Shown here: positions 25,514 to 33,567 of the stretch, one piece after another | How the letters are laid out: each line of letters begins with the position of its first letter | Numbering within the stretch: position 1 is the stretch's first letter | From: Chitinophagaceae bacterium | GTDB lineage: Bacteria; Bacteroidota; Bacteroidia; Chitinophagales; Chitinophagaceae | Assembly: GCA_017307735.1 (NCBI GenBank) | Contig: JAFKGR010000010.1 | Span: forward strand, 1 to 64,000 | Reading direction: 5' to 3' | Length of the DNA: 64,000 bases | The notes under the pieces: model-generated | Database searches by the model: none | What the model saw: only the letters and a program-made list of their open reading frames with translations | What the model was told of the DNA's origin: nothing | Position numbers and translations under genes: made by a program

Positions 25514-26701
25514 TCAGTAAAAGTATTCTACTTTGTAAGGATATTTTTGCCGGTATAATGTCCTCACCTCATTAAGTACCTTTTGCCTGAATCCGTCAAT
25601 ATTCATTTTTTTTGTTGCTGAAATAAAGACAGCATTCCCGCGGGTTTTCTCTATCCATTTGTCTTTTAACTCCTCAAGCAATTGCTCTTTCACTTCCGGC
25701 GAAAGCCATTGATCAAAGTTGTTTTTTTCATAAATATCCATCTTGTTGAAAACGGTGATGACGGGTTTATCCATGCACTTGAGATCCAGCAAAGTCTTTT
25801 CAACAACGGAAAGTTGTTCTTCAAAGTTGGAATGCGAAATATCCACTACGTGCAGGAGCAAATCGGCTTCTCTCACTTCATCCAGCGTACTTTTAAAACT
25901 TTCTACAAGATGAAATGGAAGTTTACGTATAAAACCAACGGTATCACTAAGCAAAAACGGAGTGCTCCCCAACACCACTTTACGCGTGGTAGTATCAAGG
26001 GTTGCAAACAATTTATTTTCTGCAAAAACATCACTCTTGCTCAACAGGTTCATAATGGTACTCTTGCCGACATTCGTGTATCCAACCAATGCCACCCTGA
26101 TATATTCTCCTCTTTCTTTTCTTTGGGTAAAAGCCTGTTTGTCGATATCGGCCAGTCTTTTTCTTAGCAGTGAAATTTTATTTTTTACAATACGGCGGTC
26201 AGTTTCAATTTCTGTTTCACCCGGGCCGCGGCTCCCGATACCACCTCCCTGCCGTTCCAGATGTTTCCACATTCCCTTCAGTCTCGGTAACAGATACTGA
26301 TATTGTGCAAGCTCTACCTGAACTTTTGCCTGTGCCGTCTTTGCGCGTGAAGCAAATATGTCGAGGATCAGATCCGTACGGTCAATGGTGACAATCTGCA
26401 GTTCTTTTTCAATATTCTGAATTTGAGAACCACCCAGTTCGTCGTCAAAAATGACAAGTTGTACATTTTTTCTGTGGCAGTATTCCTTGACCTCCATCAA
26501 TTTTCCTTTTCCGATATAGGTGCGGCTATCCGGATGATCCATTTTCTGAATGAATGATTTAAGCGCAATGGCGCCGGCCGTTTCAGCTAAAAATGCCAAC
26601 TCTTCCAGGTATTCGTTGGTAACCTGCTCGGGTTGGTATTGATTAGTTACCCCAATCAACACAGCATTGATTCTTTCCTGCGTATTTATTTTTCTGTCCA
26701 A
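25514..26701 (-). CDS. hflX: GTPase HflX
   Basis: HflX is a ribosome-associated GTPase that splits stalled or stress-damaged 70S ribosomes. The 395-residue protein has the N-terminal HflX domain (about 1-190, with TYIGKGKLMEVKEY and the glycine-rich linker RQGGGIGSRGPGETEIETDRR) and the G domain with G1 GYTNVGKST, G3 DTVGFIRKLP and G4 NKMD. No ATG precedes the conserved start in frame; translation appears to begin at TTG 26701, which fits a -7 box at 26727-26734 giving a leader of about 20 nt. Confidence 0.95.
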   Translation of the reverse strand: MDRKINTQERINAVLIGVTNQYQPEQVTNEYLEELAFLAETAGAIALKSFIQKMDHPDSRTYIGKGKLMEVKEYCHRKNVQLVIFDDELGGSQIQNIEKELQIVTIDRTDLILDIFASRAKTAQAKVQVELAQYQYLLPRLKGMWKHLERQGGGIGSRGPGETEIETDRRIVKNKISLLRKRLADIDKQAFTQRKERGEYIRVALVGYTNVGKSTIMNLLSKSDVFAENKLFATLDTTTRKVVLGSTPFLLSDTVGFIRKLPFHLVESFKSTLDEVREADLLLHVVDISHSNFEEQLSVVEKTLLDLKCMDKPVITVFNKMDIYEKNNFDQWLSPEVKEQLLEELKDKWIEKTRGNAVFISATKKMNIDGFRQKVLNEVRTLYRQKYPYKVEYFY

Positions 26702-26726
26702 ATAAAATGTACTGTTTTTGAGTATG

Positions 26727-26734
26727 CAAAAATA
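26727..26734 (-). promoter_or_regulatory. -7 promoter box of hflX
   Basis: On the minus strand TATTTTTG matches TAnnTTTG exactly and lies within the 64 bp between hflX and the upstream regulator gene. The implied short leader supports the TTG start of hflX. Confidence 0.5.
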
Positions 26735-26765
26735 AGCATTCGCCGCTGCGTAATAAGTCCATAAA

Positions 26766-27497
26766 TCAAAAGCCGAGGGCCTCTTTGAGTTTTGTATATC
26801 CGGTTTTGCTTACCTGCAATCGCTGGCCGGTATTAAGTAAAACGGTATGGGAATCTTTTTCGAAAGGATCGATTCGGGTAATGAGCTGACTGTTTACAAT
26901 ATAGGAACGGTGTATCCGGATGAAGTGAAACTGAGCGAGGGAATTTTCATAAAAAGACATGGTGCGGTTTTTTAGAAAGGTACCTTCAGCGCTGATAATT
27001 TTTACATAATCGTCGGCTGATTCCAGGTAATAAATTTTTGTTACAGGAATGATTTTTATTTTGGTTCCGTCTTTCACTACGATTCGATTTTGCTGGATGG
27101 GTGAAAGGGCCGCTTCTTCCAAAATGTTTTGTACAGGCCCAACAGAATTTGTTTGTTGAAATTTTTTCAAGGCCTGTTCAAAACGGTCTTTGCTGAAAGG
27201 TTTAAGAAGATAGTCGATGGCGTTTTGGTCAAAAGCCCTGATGGCATACTCATCAAATGCGGTTGTAAAAATGACGGCAGGAGGATTTTCAACCAGTTCC
27301 AACATTTCGAACCCATTGATCTTTGGCATCTGAATATCCAGAAAAATTAATTCCGGCTGGAGTTTTTGAATTGACTTCATACCTTCAAAACCGTCATTGC
27401 ACTCTGCAATAATTTCCACATCATTGTTGGTTTGCAAATATTCTTTTATAATTTCCCGTGCCAGCGGTTCGTCGTCTATAATAATTGCTTTAATCAT
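26766..27497 (-). CDS. LytTR family response regulator
   Basis: This 243-residue protein has a receiver domain (1-120) with acidic pocket IIIDDE, phosphoacceptor Asp in LIFLDIQMP, switch Thr in FTTAF and the conserved LLKPF lysine. A LytTR DNA-binding domain follows (about 140-243, with KIYYLESADDYVKI, RIHRSYIVN and LQVSKTGYTKLKEAL). The start overlaps the kinase stop by 4 bp. It is the output of the kinase at 27494, and the operon also encodes a LiaF-like protein, which suggests a role in sensing the cell envelope. Confidence 0.93.
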   Translation of the reverse strand: MIKAIIIDDEPLAREIIKEYLQTNNDVEIIAECNDGFEGMKSIQKLQPELIFLDIQMPKINGFEMLELVENPPAVIFTTAFDEYAIRAFDQNAIDYLLKPFSKDRFEQALKKFQQTNSVGPVQNILEEAALSPIQQNRIVVKDGTKIKIIPVTKIYYLESADDYVKIISAEGTFLKNRTMSFYENSLAQFHFIRIHRSYIVNSQLITRIDPFEKDSHTVLLNTGQRLQVSKTGYTKLKEALGF

Positions 27498-28531
27498 AGT
27501 TGCGGGATTCGTAATTCGGTGGTGAATAAATTTTCTAATTCGCTGACCTGAACCAAATCTTTCCTTGAATAGAGCAAAAATAATCTCCTTCTGATGGAAG
27601 ACAGGCCGAATCCGGTGCCTCGGGGCCCCCGGCCGGATTCCGGATCATAAGGATTAGTAACCGTAATGATTAGTTGATGATCGTCTAATCGGCCTTTGAT
27701 TGAAATCAGCACTTCATCCAATGTGTCGTAAAGCCCGTACTTAATGGCGTTTTCAACGATGGGTTGTAAAATCATGGGAGGTAACAAAGCATTTTCTTCC
27801 TGTTGGGAATATAAAATTTCCGTTTGCAAACGATGGCCGAACCTGACCTTTTCAATTTCAAGATAAAGATTGAGATATTGCATTTCTGTTTTCAGAGAAA
27901 TGAATTTCTCGTCATCTTTTTTCAACATACCTCTTAAAAATTCACTAAGCTGTTGAATCATCTGCCGTGCTTTTTCAGGACTTGAAGCAGTCAGCGAACT
28001 GATAGAATTCAGGCTGTTGAAAAGAAAGTGAGGTTGCAATTGCTGTCTCAGTTTGGTAAGTTCCGCTTCCCTGTTCAGTTTTTCTGTTTCCGACTGACGG
28101 GCAGTAATTTCTTTTTGGGCCTGTTGGTTGTAAAGCAATAGGCTGAACATGTTTATGCTGCTTACCAGCAGAAATCCTGCACCGAATCGAATGGCATAAG
28201 TTGATTTGTAAAATTGCAGGTATGCATCACCGTCAGGAAAAAAAATATTGAAAACAAGCTGAATTAAAATGAGCCAGATGAAACAAACAATGATACTTGA
28301 AATGATGATGTACCAGTACTTTTCCTCGCGCGGCAGGTAATATCTCATGTTGTTTGCAAGGAAATAACATATCATCCCGAGAATCAGGTTGGATGAAATA
28401 GCATCTGTGAGAATGTGAAAATTGTCAAATGCTTTTTGTCTGATTATGAAATATTGAAATACCGCGGCAATTACCCACCATACCTGGAAGTAGATAAAGA
28501 ATTTTTTTTCTGAAAAGACTGATTCAGCCAA
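27494..28531 (-). CDS. LytS/YehU-type sensor histidine kinase
   Basis: This 345-residue kinase has four membrane helices in the first 150 residues, a short coiled-coil stretch (about 135-165), and the His_kinase domain with the phospho-accepting His in LQPHFLFNSLNSISSL. The ATPase half has PPMILQPIVENAIKYGL (N box) and GTGFGLSSIRRRL (G box). No extracytoplasmic sensor domain is present. No in-frame ATG exists between the upstream stop (28538-28540) and the conserved region, so TTG 28531 is the start. It overlaps its regulator by 4 bp and follows the DUF4288 gene by 9 bp. Confidence 0.92.
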   Translation of the reverse strand: MAESVFSEKKFFIYFQVWWVIAAVFQYFIIRQKAFDNFHILTDAISSNLILGMICYFLANNMRYYLPREEKYWYIIISSIIVCFIWLILIQLVFNIFFPDGDAYLQFYKSTYAIRFGAGFLLVSSINMFSLLLYNQQAQKEITARQSETEKLNREAELTKLRQQLQPHFLFNSLNSISSLTASSPEKARQMIQQLSEFLRGMLKKDDEKFISLKTEMQYLNLYLEIEKVRFGHRLQTEILYSQQEENALLPPMILQPIVENAIKYGLYDTLDEVLISIKGRLDDHQLIITVTNPYDPESGRGPRGTGFGLSSIRRRLFLLYSRKDLVQVSELENLFTTELRIPQL

Positions 28532-28540
28532 TTGATATTA

Positions 28541-28900
28541 TTAATTGATAAAAGTATTTTTTTCCAGACATTTACCCAAAAGGGTGTTTGCTCTTTTATG
28601 GATCCCCTTTATATAATTTTCACAACTATCTTCCTCTTTGATTTGTGAATACAACTCTGTTCCATCAGACAATTCACTCAAAAGAAATAATTCCTGCACA
28701 TCAATAAATTTCCAGATAACAGGTTTCCCTTTGTCATTTTGAAAACTGTCTTCCTCTTTTTCTCCGAGGAGCCTTGCTTTCTGAAAGGCATGAAGGTCGT
28801 CTTCAGCTTCGATCAATCGCAACTGTTCATCAAATTGCGGGGTGTGATTACCATTTCCGCAAACAATACGGTAAACAACTTTGGAAATATACCAGTTCAT
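28541..28900 (-). CDS. DUF4288 domain protein
   Basis: This 119-residue soluble protein begins MNWYISKVVYRIVCGNG and contains FDEQLRLIEAEDDLHAFQKARLLGEKEEDSF and VIWKFIDVQELFLLSEL, the features of DUF4288, a small uncharacterised family of Bacteroidota and some other bacteria. There is no signal peptide. It is embedded between the LiaF-like gene (28 bp) and the histidine kinase gene (9 bp), so it is expected to be expressed with that signalling system; its role is unknown. Confidence 0.8.
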   Translation of the reverse strand: MNWYISKVVYRIVCGNGNHTPQFDEQLRLIEAEDDLHAFQKARLLGEKEEDSFQNDKGKPVIWKFIDVQELFLLSELSDGTELYSQIKEEDSCENYIKGIHKRANTLLGKCLEKNTFIN

Positions 28901-28928
28901 GATTATCAGTTTAAGATGATGAAAGATT

Positions 28929-29705
28929 TTAATAATTAGTAATTTCTACTCCTCCAAAAAGACAACTTCCTTTCAAAAGCAGCGTTTTGCCGGGTTCGGG
29001 AGTCAGCGTGGCTGGGTTGCGTTTGTCATCCACGCCTCCAAATACTGCGCTGATCTCATTTTTGACTTCCCAATTGGAGGGAACAGCAATTTTTGTACCC
29101 CCGAAAACATTATTAATATCGAGGATGATGGGTTGTTGAATGCCTGCCTGAAGCATGTTTAATTCGGCTCCTCCCATAAAGGCAACTACACTTCCTCCTT
29201 TAAAGTTTTTTGAAATAATAAATCTTTTTACGCCGCCGAATATCGAATTGATTTGCACGTATTCTTCTTCAGGGTTATCATGTTCAGTATTATCATGCGT
29301 TTGTGCCTGTTGCCACCGGGTGTTGTCGGCTGGATTTGCAAAACGTTCGAACCTTCTTCTTCTTTGTATCCTTTTGGGCTTCAGTATAATCATCAGACCA
29401 ACGAAAATGAGTATGATCGGAGCTACAAATTTTCTGAGGTTGAATCCGATATCTACCTGCTCAGCCAGAAAAAGGCCGCCCATCAGTATCAGGATCCAGG
29501 ATCCGGCATTTTGAAAATTATCCTTGACACCGATTACGAATCCGATCAGAATCAAAAGCATGGGCCAGGTAAATAACCAGCCGGGCAATGGTAAACCCAT
29601 CTTATATCCCAGCAATGCGAGTCCGGCAAAAAACACAATAATACCCGTCATAATACCGGAGTTTCCCAGAGGGCCCCTGCGTTGAGGTTGATTGCTTGTT
29701 TCCAT
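28929..29705 (-). CDS. LiaF-like membrane protein
   Basis: This 258-residue protein has three to four membrane helices in residues about 17-105 (GIMTGIIVFFAGLALLGY, LFTWPMLLILIGFVIGV, WILILMGGLFLAEQ, IILIFVGLMIIL). A basic Arg-rich linker follows, then a C-terminal beta-helix-like domain of about 110 residues with repeated FGG motifs (SIFGGVKRFI, NVFGGTKIAV, AVFGGVDDK, CLFGGVEI), as in LiaF/VraT and other cell-wall-stress proteins. In Firmicutes LiaF restrains its kinase. As the first gene of the operon with a LytS/LytTR pair, it is a good candidate for the sensor or modulator. Confidence 0.85.
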   Translation of the reverse strand: METSNQPQRRGPLGNSGIMTGIIVFFAGLALLGYKMGLPLPGWLFTWPMLLILIGFVIGVKDNFQNAGSWILILMGGLFLAEQVDIGFNLRKFVAPIILIFVGLMIILKPKRIQRRRRFERFANPADNTRWQQAQTHDNTEHDNPEEEYVQINSIFGGVKRFIISKNFKGGSVVAFMGGAELNMLQAGIQQPIILDINNVFGGTKIAVPSNWEVKNEISAVFGGVDDKRNPATLTPEPGKTLLLKGSCLFGGVEITNY

Positions 29706-29867
29706 CGTTTTTAAAATTTTGATGATATAAAATTATTACCGGCATCCGGAGATAGCAATCCGATATAGGCATAAATCAGAATAAAGTCGGTAAATGCGAT
29801 ATTTTAACCGGTGAAATTTAAGAATTCACTTCCCGTCCAAAGCATATAGTTTTTTACTTTTGCCAGT

Positions 29868-31214
29868 ATGAAAAGAATTGGGCCGGCATCGGTGATTGGG
29901 TTTCTTATTTTTTTTGTGCTGACTTCAACAGTTGTTTATGCCCAGGAGAATTCGCGAGTTGGATTTATGAGGCACAATGATACATCAGGTTTAAGGGTGG
30001 CAGATACATCCGCTTCCGTATTTATGAAACATGTGGACACGGTGTATGTCCAAAGCCCAGATACGGTACTGAGGATTAAAAATTTCAGTCCCTACTTTAC
30101 ACTTCATGTGGACAGTACACTGGATTATAATTTTGAAATAAATAAAGATCCCGGTCAATATTATTGGTATCTGAAAAATAGTCCGGTCGGATTGAAGATA
30201 AATAAAGACAATGGGCTTCTGCATTTCAAAGCAGATAAATCCTTTTTCCTTTCGGGCAGATTGAAATACGACAAAGAATACAAGGTCATGTTGGGGGTTC
30301 AGAATCTGAATAACCCGAAAGACAATGTGGATACCACATTCACCCTTCTTTTTTACAATACGGAAATTATTCCCTCCCGGGTGAAGCCGACCGTCGGGAA
30401 TGAACTTACTATTGAGGAAGGAGATACACTGTTTTTTACGTTGCAATGCGAGGAAGGTAGTTTCCCGATTGAATCCCTGACCTATTATACAAATCTTCCG
30501 GTCAAATCACTAACGTCGATTGAACGTTGTGGCGATACTTTCAAGTGGGTGGCTCCTTACGATTTCATTAAGGAAGATGAAAATATCAAAATAAAAAAAC
30601 TTATTATCAAGTTTGTCGGAGTTGACAAGTTTTTTAATCGGGATACAGCCACAGTTACAGTGAATGTAAAAGAGGCAATTAATTATCCTCAACGTCTGGC
30701 GGAATACAACAAACTTACTTCCAATATTGAAGATTACATTTTTCAACTGAAAGTGACTTTCAGGGATTTGGACAAAAAGATTAAGCATACCCGGAATACA
30801 CGTACCACATTTGACCTTACTGCCGCGTCAACAGCATTGGGTGGCACGATTTTTTCATCTCTTCCAAATGGTGACGGACAAACTACAGGAAAAATTTTGC
30901 CGAGTGTGGGTGTTGCTTTGGTTCCTGTGAAGGAAGCAGTTGCTCCGAATAAGGGTTATGAACAAAATTCGGCATCGCTGGTCAGGAATGATATTAAAAG
31001 ATTGCAATATCTGCTAAGCGATAATATGCTTCTGGGTGATAAGGATCCTGATATAATAAAAAAAACGAGCAAATTGAAAGATGAATTAAAGCAGGTCCAA
31101 TTGCAATTAATTGATGTTCCGATGGTCGAGGAGCCTGCCACCAAAGAAGAAGTTGATAAATATTTCAACAGCCCGAAGGTGAGTAAGAAATATCGCCTGA
31201 AACCGGGTAAATGA
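29868..31214 (+). CDS. Exported protein of unknown function
   Basis: This 448-residue protein has a signal peptide (about 1-26, ending VVYAQ). Two Ig/cadherin-like beta regions follow (about 85-170 and 180-265, the first with GLKINKDNGLLHFKADKSFFLSGRLKYDKEYKV, a pattern seen in cadherin-like repeats), then a helical segment (about 270-310) rich in charged residues. The C-terminal part carries a hydrophobic patch and a second helical stretch. The family is not recognised. A TACTTTTG box ends only 5 bp before the ATG, which would leave almost no leader. Two glycine-zipper lipoprotein genes follow on the same strand. Confidence 0.75.
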   Translation: MKRIGPASVIGFLIFFVLTSTVVYAQENSRVGFMRHNDTSGLRVADTSASVFMKHVDTVYVQSPDTVLRIKNFSPYFTLHVDSTLDYNFEINKDPGQYYWYLKNSPVGLKINKDNGLLHFKADKSFFLSGRLKYDKEYKVMLGVQNLNNPKDNVDTTFTLLFYNTEIIPSRVKPTVGNELTIEEGDTLFFTLQCEEGSFPIESLTYYTNLPVKSLTSIERCGDTFKWVAPYDFIKEDENIKIKKLIIKFVGVDKFFNRDTATVTVNVKEAINYPQRLAEYNKLTSNIEDYIFQLKVTFRDLDKKIKHTRNTRTTFDLTAASTALGGTIFSSLPNGDGQTTGKILPSVGVALVPVKEAVAPNKGYEQNSASLVRNDIKRLQYLLSDNMLLGDKDPDIIKKTSKLKDELKQVQLQLIDVPMVEEPATKEEVDKYFNSPKVSKKYRLKPGK

Positions 31215-31331
31215 TTTGTGAATTGTTAAGGTTCTATTAAACAGAATTCAATTTTTAAACTGTTCCTGTCGTTATATGTCTATCGTGTAATATCAAAAAT
31301 CAATATTTAGAGTTTAAAAAAACTGAAAAAG

Positions 31332-31955
31332 ATGAAAAATATTTTACTCATATTCATGGCATCTCTGGTATTTGCCGCGTGCAGGCAAACAAATAAAGAC
31401 GATTCGGCAAACCGGAACATTCAACTTTTGAATGACAGTTCTACTTATTCCAATAACAATATTTATTCAGATTCCATGGCTGCTGCCAGCAATGAGGCTG
31501 CAAAAGACAATGTAATTCCTGAACAGGGAAATGTAACACCGGCAGCAAAAAACAGCGGGAAAGCACAACCTGCAAAAGTGGTTTATGTAAAAACCGCTCC
31601 TTCAAAGAAGGCGCAATCTTCGACCTCTGCCACTTCCCCGGTTGCACAAACTCCTCCGGTGGTAAGTCCTGCTGCGAAAGACACTACTTCAACGGTATCG
31701 GTTGACAAAGGGAATTCAATTCCGGATGCAGGCACAGCGGGTGAAGGCCAGGTGAAAACAGAAAAGAAAAGGGGTATCAGCAAAGCTGCTGAGGGAGCCA
31801 TCATTGGTGGTGCAGCAGGTGCAGTTGGCGGGGCCATTATCAGCAAGAAAAAGGGAACTGGAGCGGTAATCGGAGGAATCCTTGGTGCAGCAGGCGGATA
31901 CATACTTGGGAAGAATAAGGATAAAAAAGATACCACTACAAGCAATAGACAATAG
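31332..31955 (+). CDS. Glycine-zipper lipoprotein (copy 1)
   Basis: This 207-residue protein has a lipobox-type signal peptide (MKNILLIFMASLVFAAC, Cys at 17). A disordered Asn/Ser/Ala/Pro-rich linker follows (about 20-145), then a conserved basic anchor KRGISKAAEG and a glycine zipper (about 150-195: AIIGGAAGAVGGAIISKKKGTGAVIGGILGAAGGYILG) with small residues spaced for two interacting helices. A Lys/Asp-rich tail ends it. Such proteins are lipid-anchored and may insert their zipper into a membrane. A paralogue follows at 32167 with a nearly identical zipper and a shorter linker. Confidence 0.82.
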   Translation: MKNILLIFMASLVFAACRQTNKDDSANRNIQLLNDSSTYSNNNIYSDSMAAASNEAAKDNVIPEQGNVTPAAKNSGKAQPAKVVYVKTAPSKKAQSSTSATSPVAQTPPVVSPAAKDTTSTVSVDKGNSIPDAGTAGEGQVKTEKKRGISKAAEGAIIGGAAGAVGGAIISKKKGTGAVIGGILGAAGGYILGKNKDKKDTTTSNRQ

Positions 31956-31991
31956 AACATAGAAGAATATTTTAATCCGTACCTTGACTCG

Positions 31992-32020
31992 AAGCCTTCC
32001 GCAAGGGAGGCTTTCGGTTT
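31992..32020 (+). terminator. Terminator-like hairpin between the two glycine-zipper genes
   Basis: AAGCCTTCC pairs with GGGAGGCTT (9 bp with one G-T pair, GCAA tetraloop) and is followed by TCGGTTT. The U-run is short, so termination may be partial. Confidence 0.55.
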
Positions 32021-32166
32021 AAAAAGGATAGACGTTAAACATAGATCTTAAAAAAGTTGTAATCACAAAAAACATTTAAGACTTTTAAGAACTATTTTCT
32101 TTAAACAACAGATTATCACAAAAAATGGCACTATTTTTTCACATACAGAAATTAAAACGAACAGAT

Positions 32167-32667
32167 ATGAAAAGCATATTTCACAACTTGATTTTTTTTG
32201 CTGCGCTGTCTCTCTTTTTCGTCGCCTGCAAAAGCAATGACCAGAACAATGGCCGGAATGTTCAGTTACTCACTGATTCCACTTCTTTCAACAACAATAC
32301 TTCTTCTGATACGGCTACCGCAAACCAGTTAAATAACCAAAATAATTTGAATAGCCAGTCAACGGTTACCCCTAACAGGACAAGCCCAACCAGAAGAAGG
32401 TCTTCATCAGTTGGCAGAACATCTTCTTCGACGGTATCGTCCGGAGGTTCCTCCACATCCCAGGGTACTGAAACGACTAAAAAAAGAGGAATCAGTAAAG
32501 CTGCCGAAGGAGCTATCATTGGAGGCGCTGCCGGCGCAGTTGGCGGAGCCATTATTTCCAAGAATAAGGGTGTTGGTGCTGCTGTTGGCGCTGCTGTGGG
32601 TGCTGCCGGTGGTTATATTATCGGAAGGCAAAAAGACAAAAAAGACGGCCGCGTTAAGAATAATTAA
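32167..32667 (+). CDS. Glycine-zipper lipoprotein (copy 2)
   Basis: The protein of 166 residues from ATG 32167 has a lipobox signal peptide (MKSIFHNLIFFAALSLFFVAC). It shares with its neighbour the NVQLL.DS motif after the Cys, a Ser/Thr/Asn-rich linker, the basic KRGISKAAEG segment and the zipper AIIGGAAGAVGGAIISKNKGVGAAVGAAVGAAGGYIIG. The longer frame from 32125 would put 14 residues ahead of the signal peptide and is rejected. The pair arose by tandem duplication; the linkers have diverged while the zipper is kept, so the zipper is the selected part. Confidence 0.82.
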   Translation: MKSIFHNLIFFAALSLFFVACKSNDQNNGRNVQLLTDSTSFNNNTSSDTATANQLNNQNNLNSQSTVTPNRTSPTRRRSSSVGRTSSSTVSSGGSSTSQGTETTKKRGISKAAEGAIIGGAAGAVGGAIISKNKGVGAAVGAAVGAAGGYIIGRQKDKKDGRVKNN

Positions 32668-32699
32668 TTTTTATGGAATAGTTTAAAAGATATAAAGAG

Positions 32700-32728
32700 A
32701 AGGTTGCTTTTACACGGCGACCTTTTTT
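32700..32728 (+). terminator. Intrinsic terminator after glycine-zipper copy 2
   Basis: AAGGTTGC pairs with GCGACCTT (8 bp with one G-T pair) and runs into TTTTAT. It lies 32 bp after the stop codon. Confidence 0.65.
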
Positions 32729-32847
32729 ATATAATGGGTTGGTAAGAACGAACGAGGTAAAATAAAATCAGGAAAGACATATCCTGTTTTCAGAATATGA
32801 ATCAAAGAGATTTCAGGAAAAAAAACTGACGAGTTCACAAGGTATTT

Positions 32848-33498
32848 TTACATCTGTACTTTGATACCATAAGCAAGATCGCCTGCATCGCCCAATCCCG
32901 GAACAATATAACCTTTCGCCGTAAGTTCATCATCAATATCTCCGCACCAGATGGTTGCATGTGGTGCTGACCGCAAAACATATTCAATTCCGACGGTGCA
33001 AGCAATGGCACATACAATATGCATTTCTGATGGCATGCCCACATCCCTGATAAACTGGATGGTTTTTACAAGGGAAGAACCGGTTGCCAGCATTGGATCA
33101 GAAATGATAACTACCCGATTTTCCATTGCCGGGCAACTGATATAATCCAGGCTGATTTCAAAACTGCCGTCATGTTTGTGCTTGCGAAAGGCGCTGATAA
33201 AAGCATTGTCTGCCCTGTCATAAAATTTCAGTAGCCCGTGATGCATGGCCAGTCCGGCGCGGAGGATAGTAGCCAATACCGGCTGTTGGGCCATCACCTT
33301 GCATTTGGCGGTACCCAGCGGAGTAGCAACTTCTTTTTCAACCCATGCCAGTTTTTTACTTATCTCGTAGGCCGCCACAGAAGCAATGTTTTCCAGATTT
33401 TGCCTGAAACGCATTCTGTCTTTTTGAATCTCAACATCTCTCAATTCGCTGACCCAGTTGCTGACAAGAGAATGTTCTTTGCTAAGGTTAATGACCAT
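32848..33498 (-). CDS. upp: Uracil phosphoribosyltransferase
   Basis: Upp salvages uracil, joining it to PRPP to give UMP. The protein of about 216 residues begins MVINLSKEHSLVSNWVSELRD, as in Bacteroidota homologues. It has the PRPP loop VIISDPMLATGSSLVKTI and the C-terminal uracil-recognition region YIVPGLGDAGDLAYG. The frame also allows a start at 33522 (MPENKSNF), eight residues longer; ATG 33498 fits the family better. It is divergent from anmK, and the -7 boxes of the two genes lie 2 bp apart. Confidence 0.95.
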   Translation of the reverse strand: MVINLSKEHSLVSNWVSELRDVEIQKDRMRFRQNLENIASVAAYEISKKLAWVEKEVATPLGTAKCKVMAQQPVLATILRAGLAMHHGLLKFYDRADNAFISAFRKHKHDGSFEISLDYISCPAMENRVVIISDPMLATGSSLVKTIQFIRDVGMPSEMHIVCAIACTVGIEYVLRSAPHATIWCGDIDDELTAKGYIVPGLGDAGDLAYGIKVQM

Positions 33499-33507
33499 GA
33501 AGTTGGA

Positions 33508-33540
33508 TTTGTTTTCAGGCAAATGATTGCCTTAATTTTG
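33508..33540 (+). promoter_or_regulatory. Promoter of anmK
   Basis: TTTG (33508-33511), a 21-bp spacer and TAATTTTG (33533-33540) match the Bacteroidota promoter. The predicted start near 33547 falls inside the -7 box of the opposing upp promoter. Confidence 0.6.
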
Positions 33541-33542
33541 GA

Positions 33543-33550
33543 CAAAACTA
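33543..33550 (-). promoter_or_regulatory. -7 promoter box of upp
   Basis: On the minus strand TAGTTTTG matches TAnnTTTG exactly. Its predicted start near 33536 lies in the anmK -7 box, so the two promoters cannot be occupied together. No -33 TTTG is seen at the usual distance. Confidence 0.5.
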
Positions 33551-33567
33551 AAAAATCTTGATAGAAT

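Noticed and set aside
31583-32561. Hydrophobic proline/alanine-rich frames antisense to the glycine-zipper genes
   Set aside because: They mirror the repetitive Gly/Ala codons of the real genes and occur in both duplicates for that reason alone.
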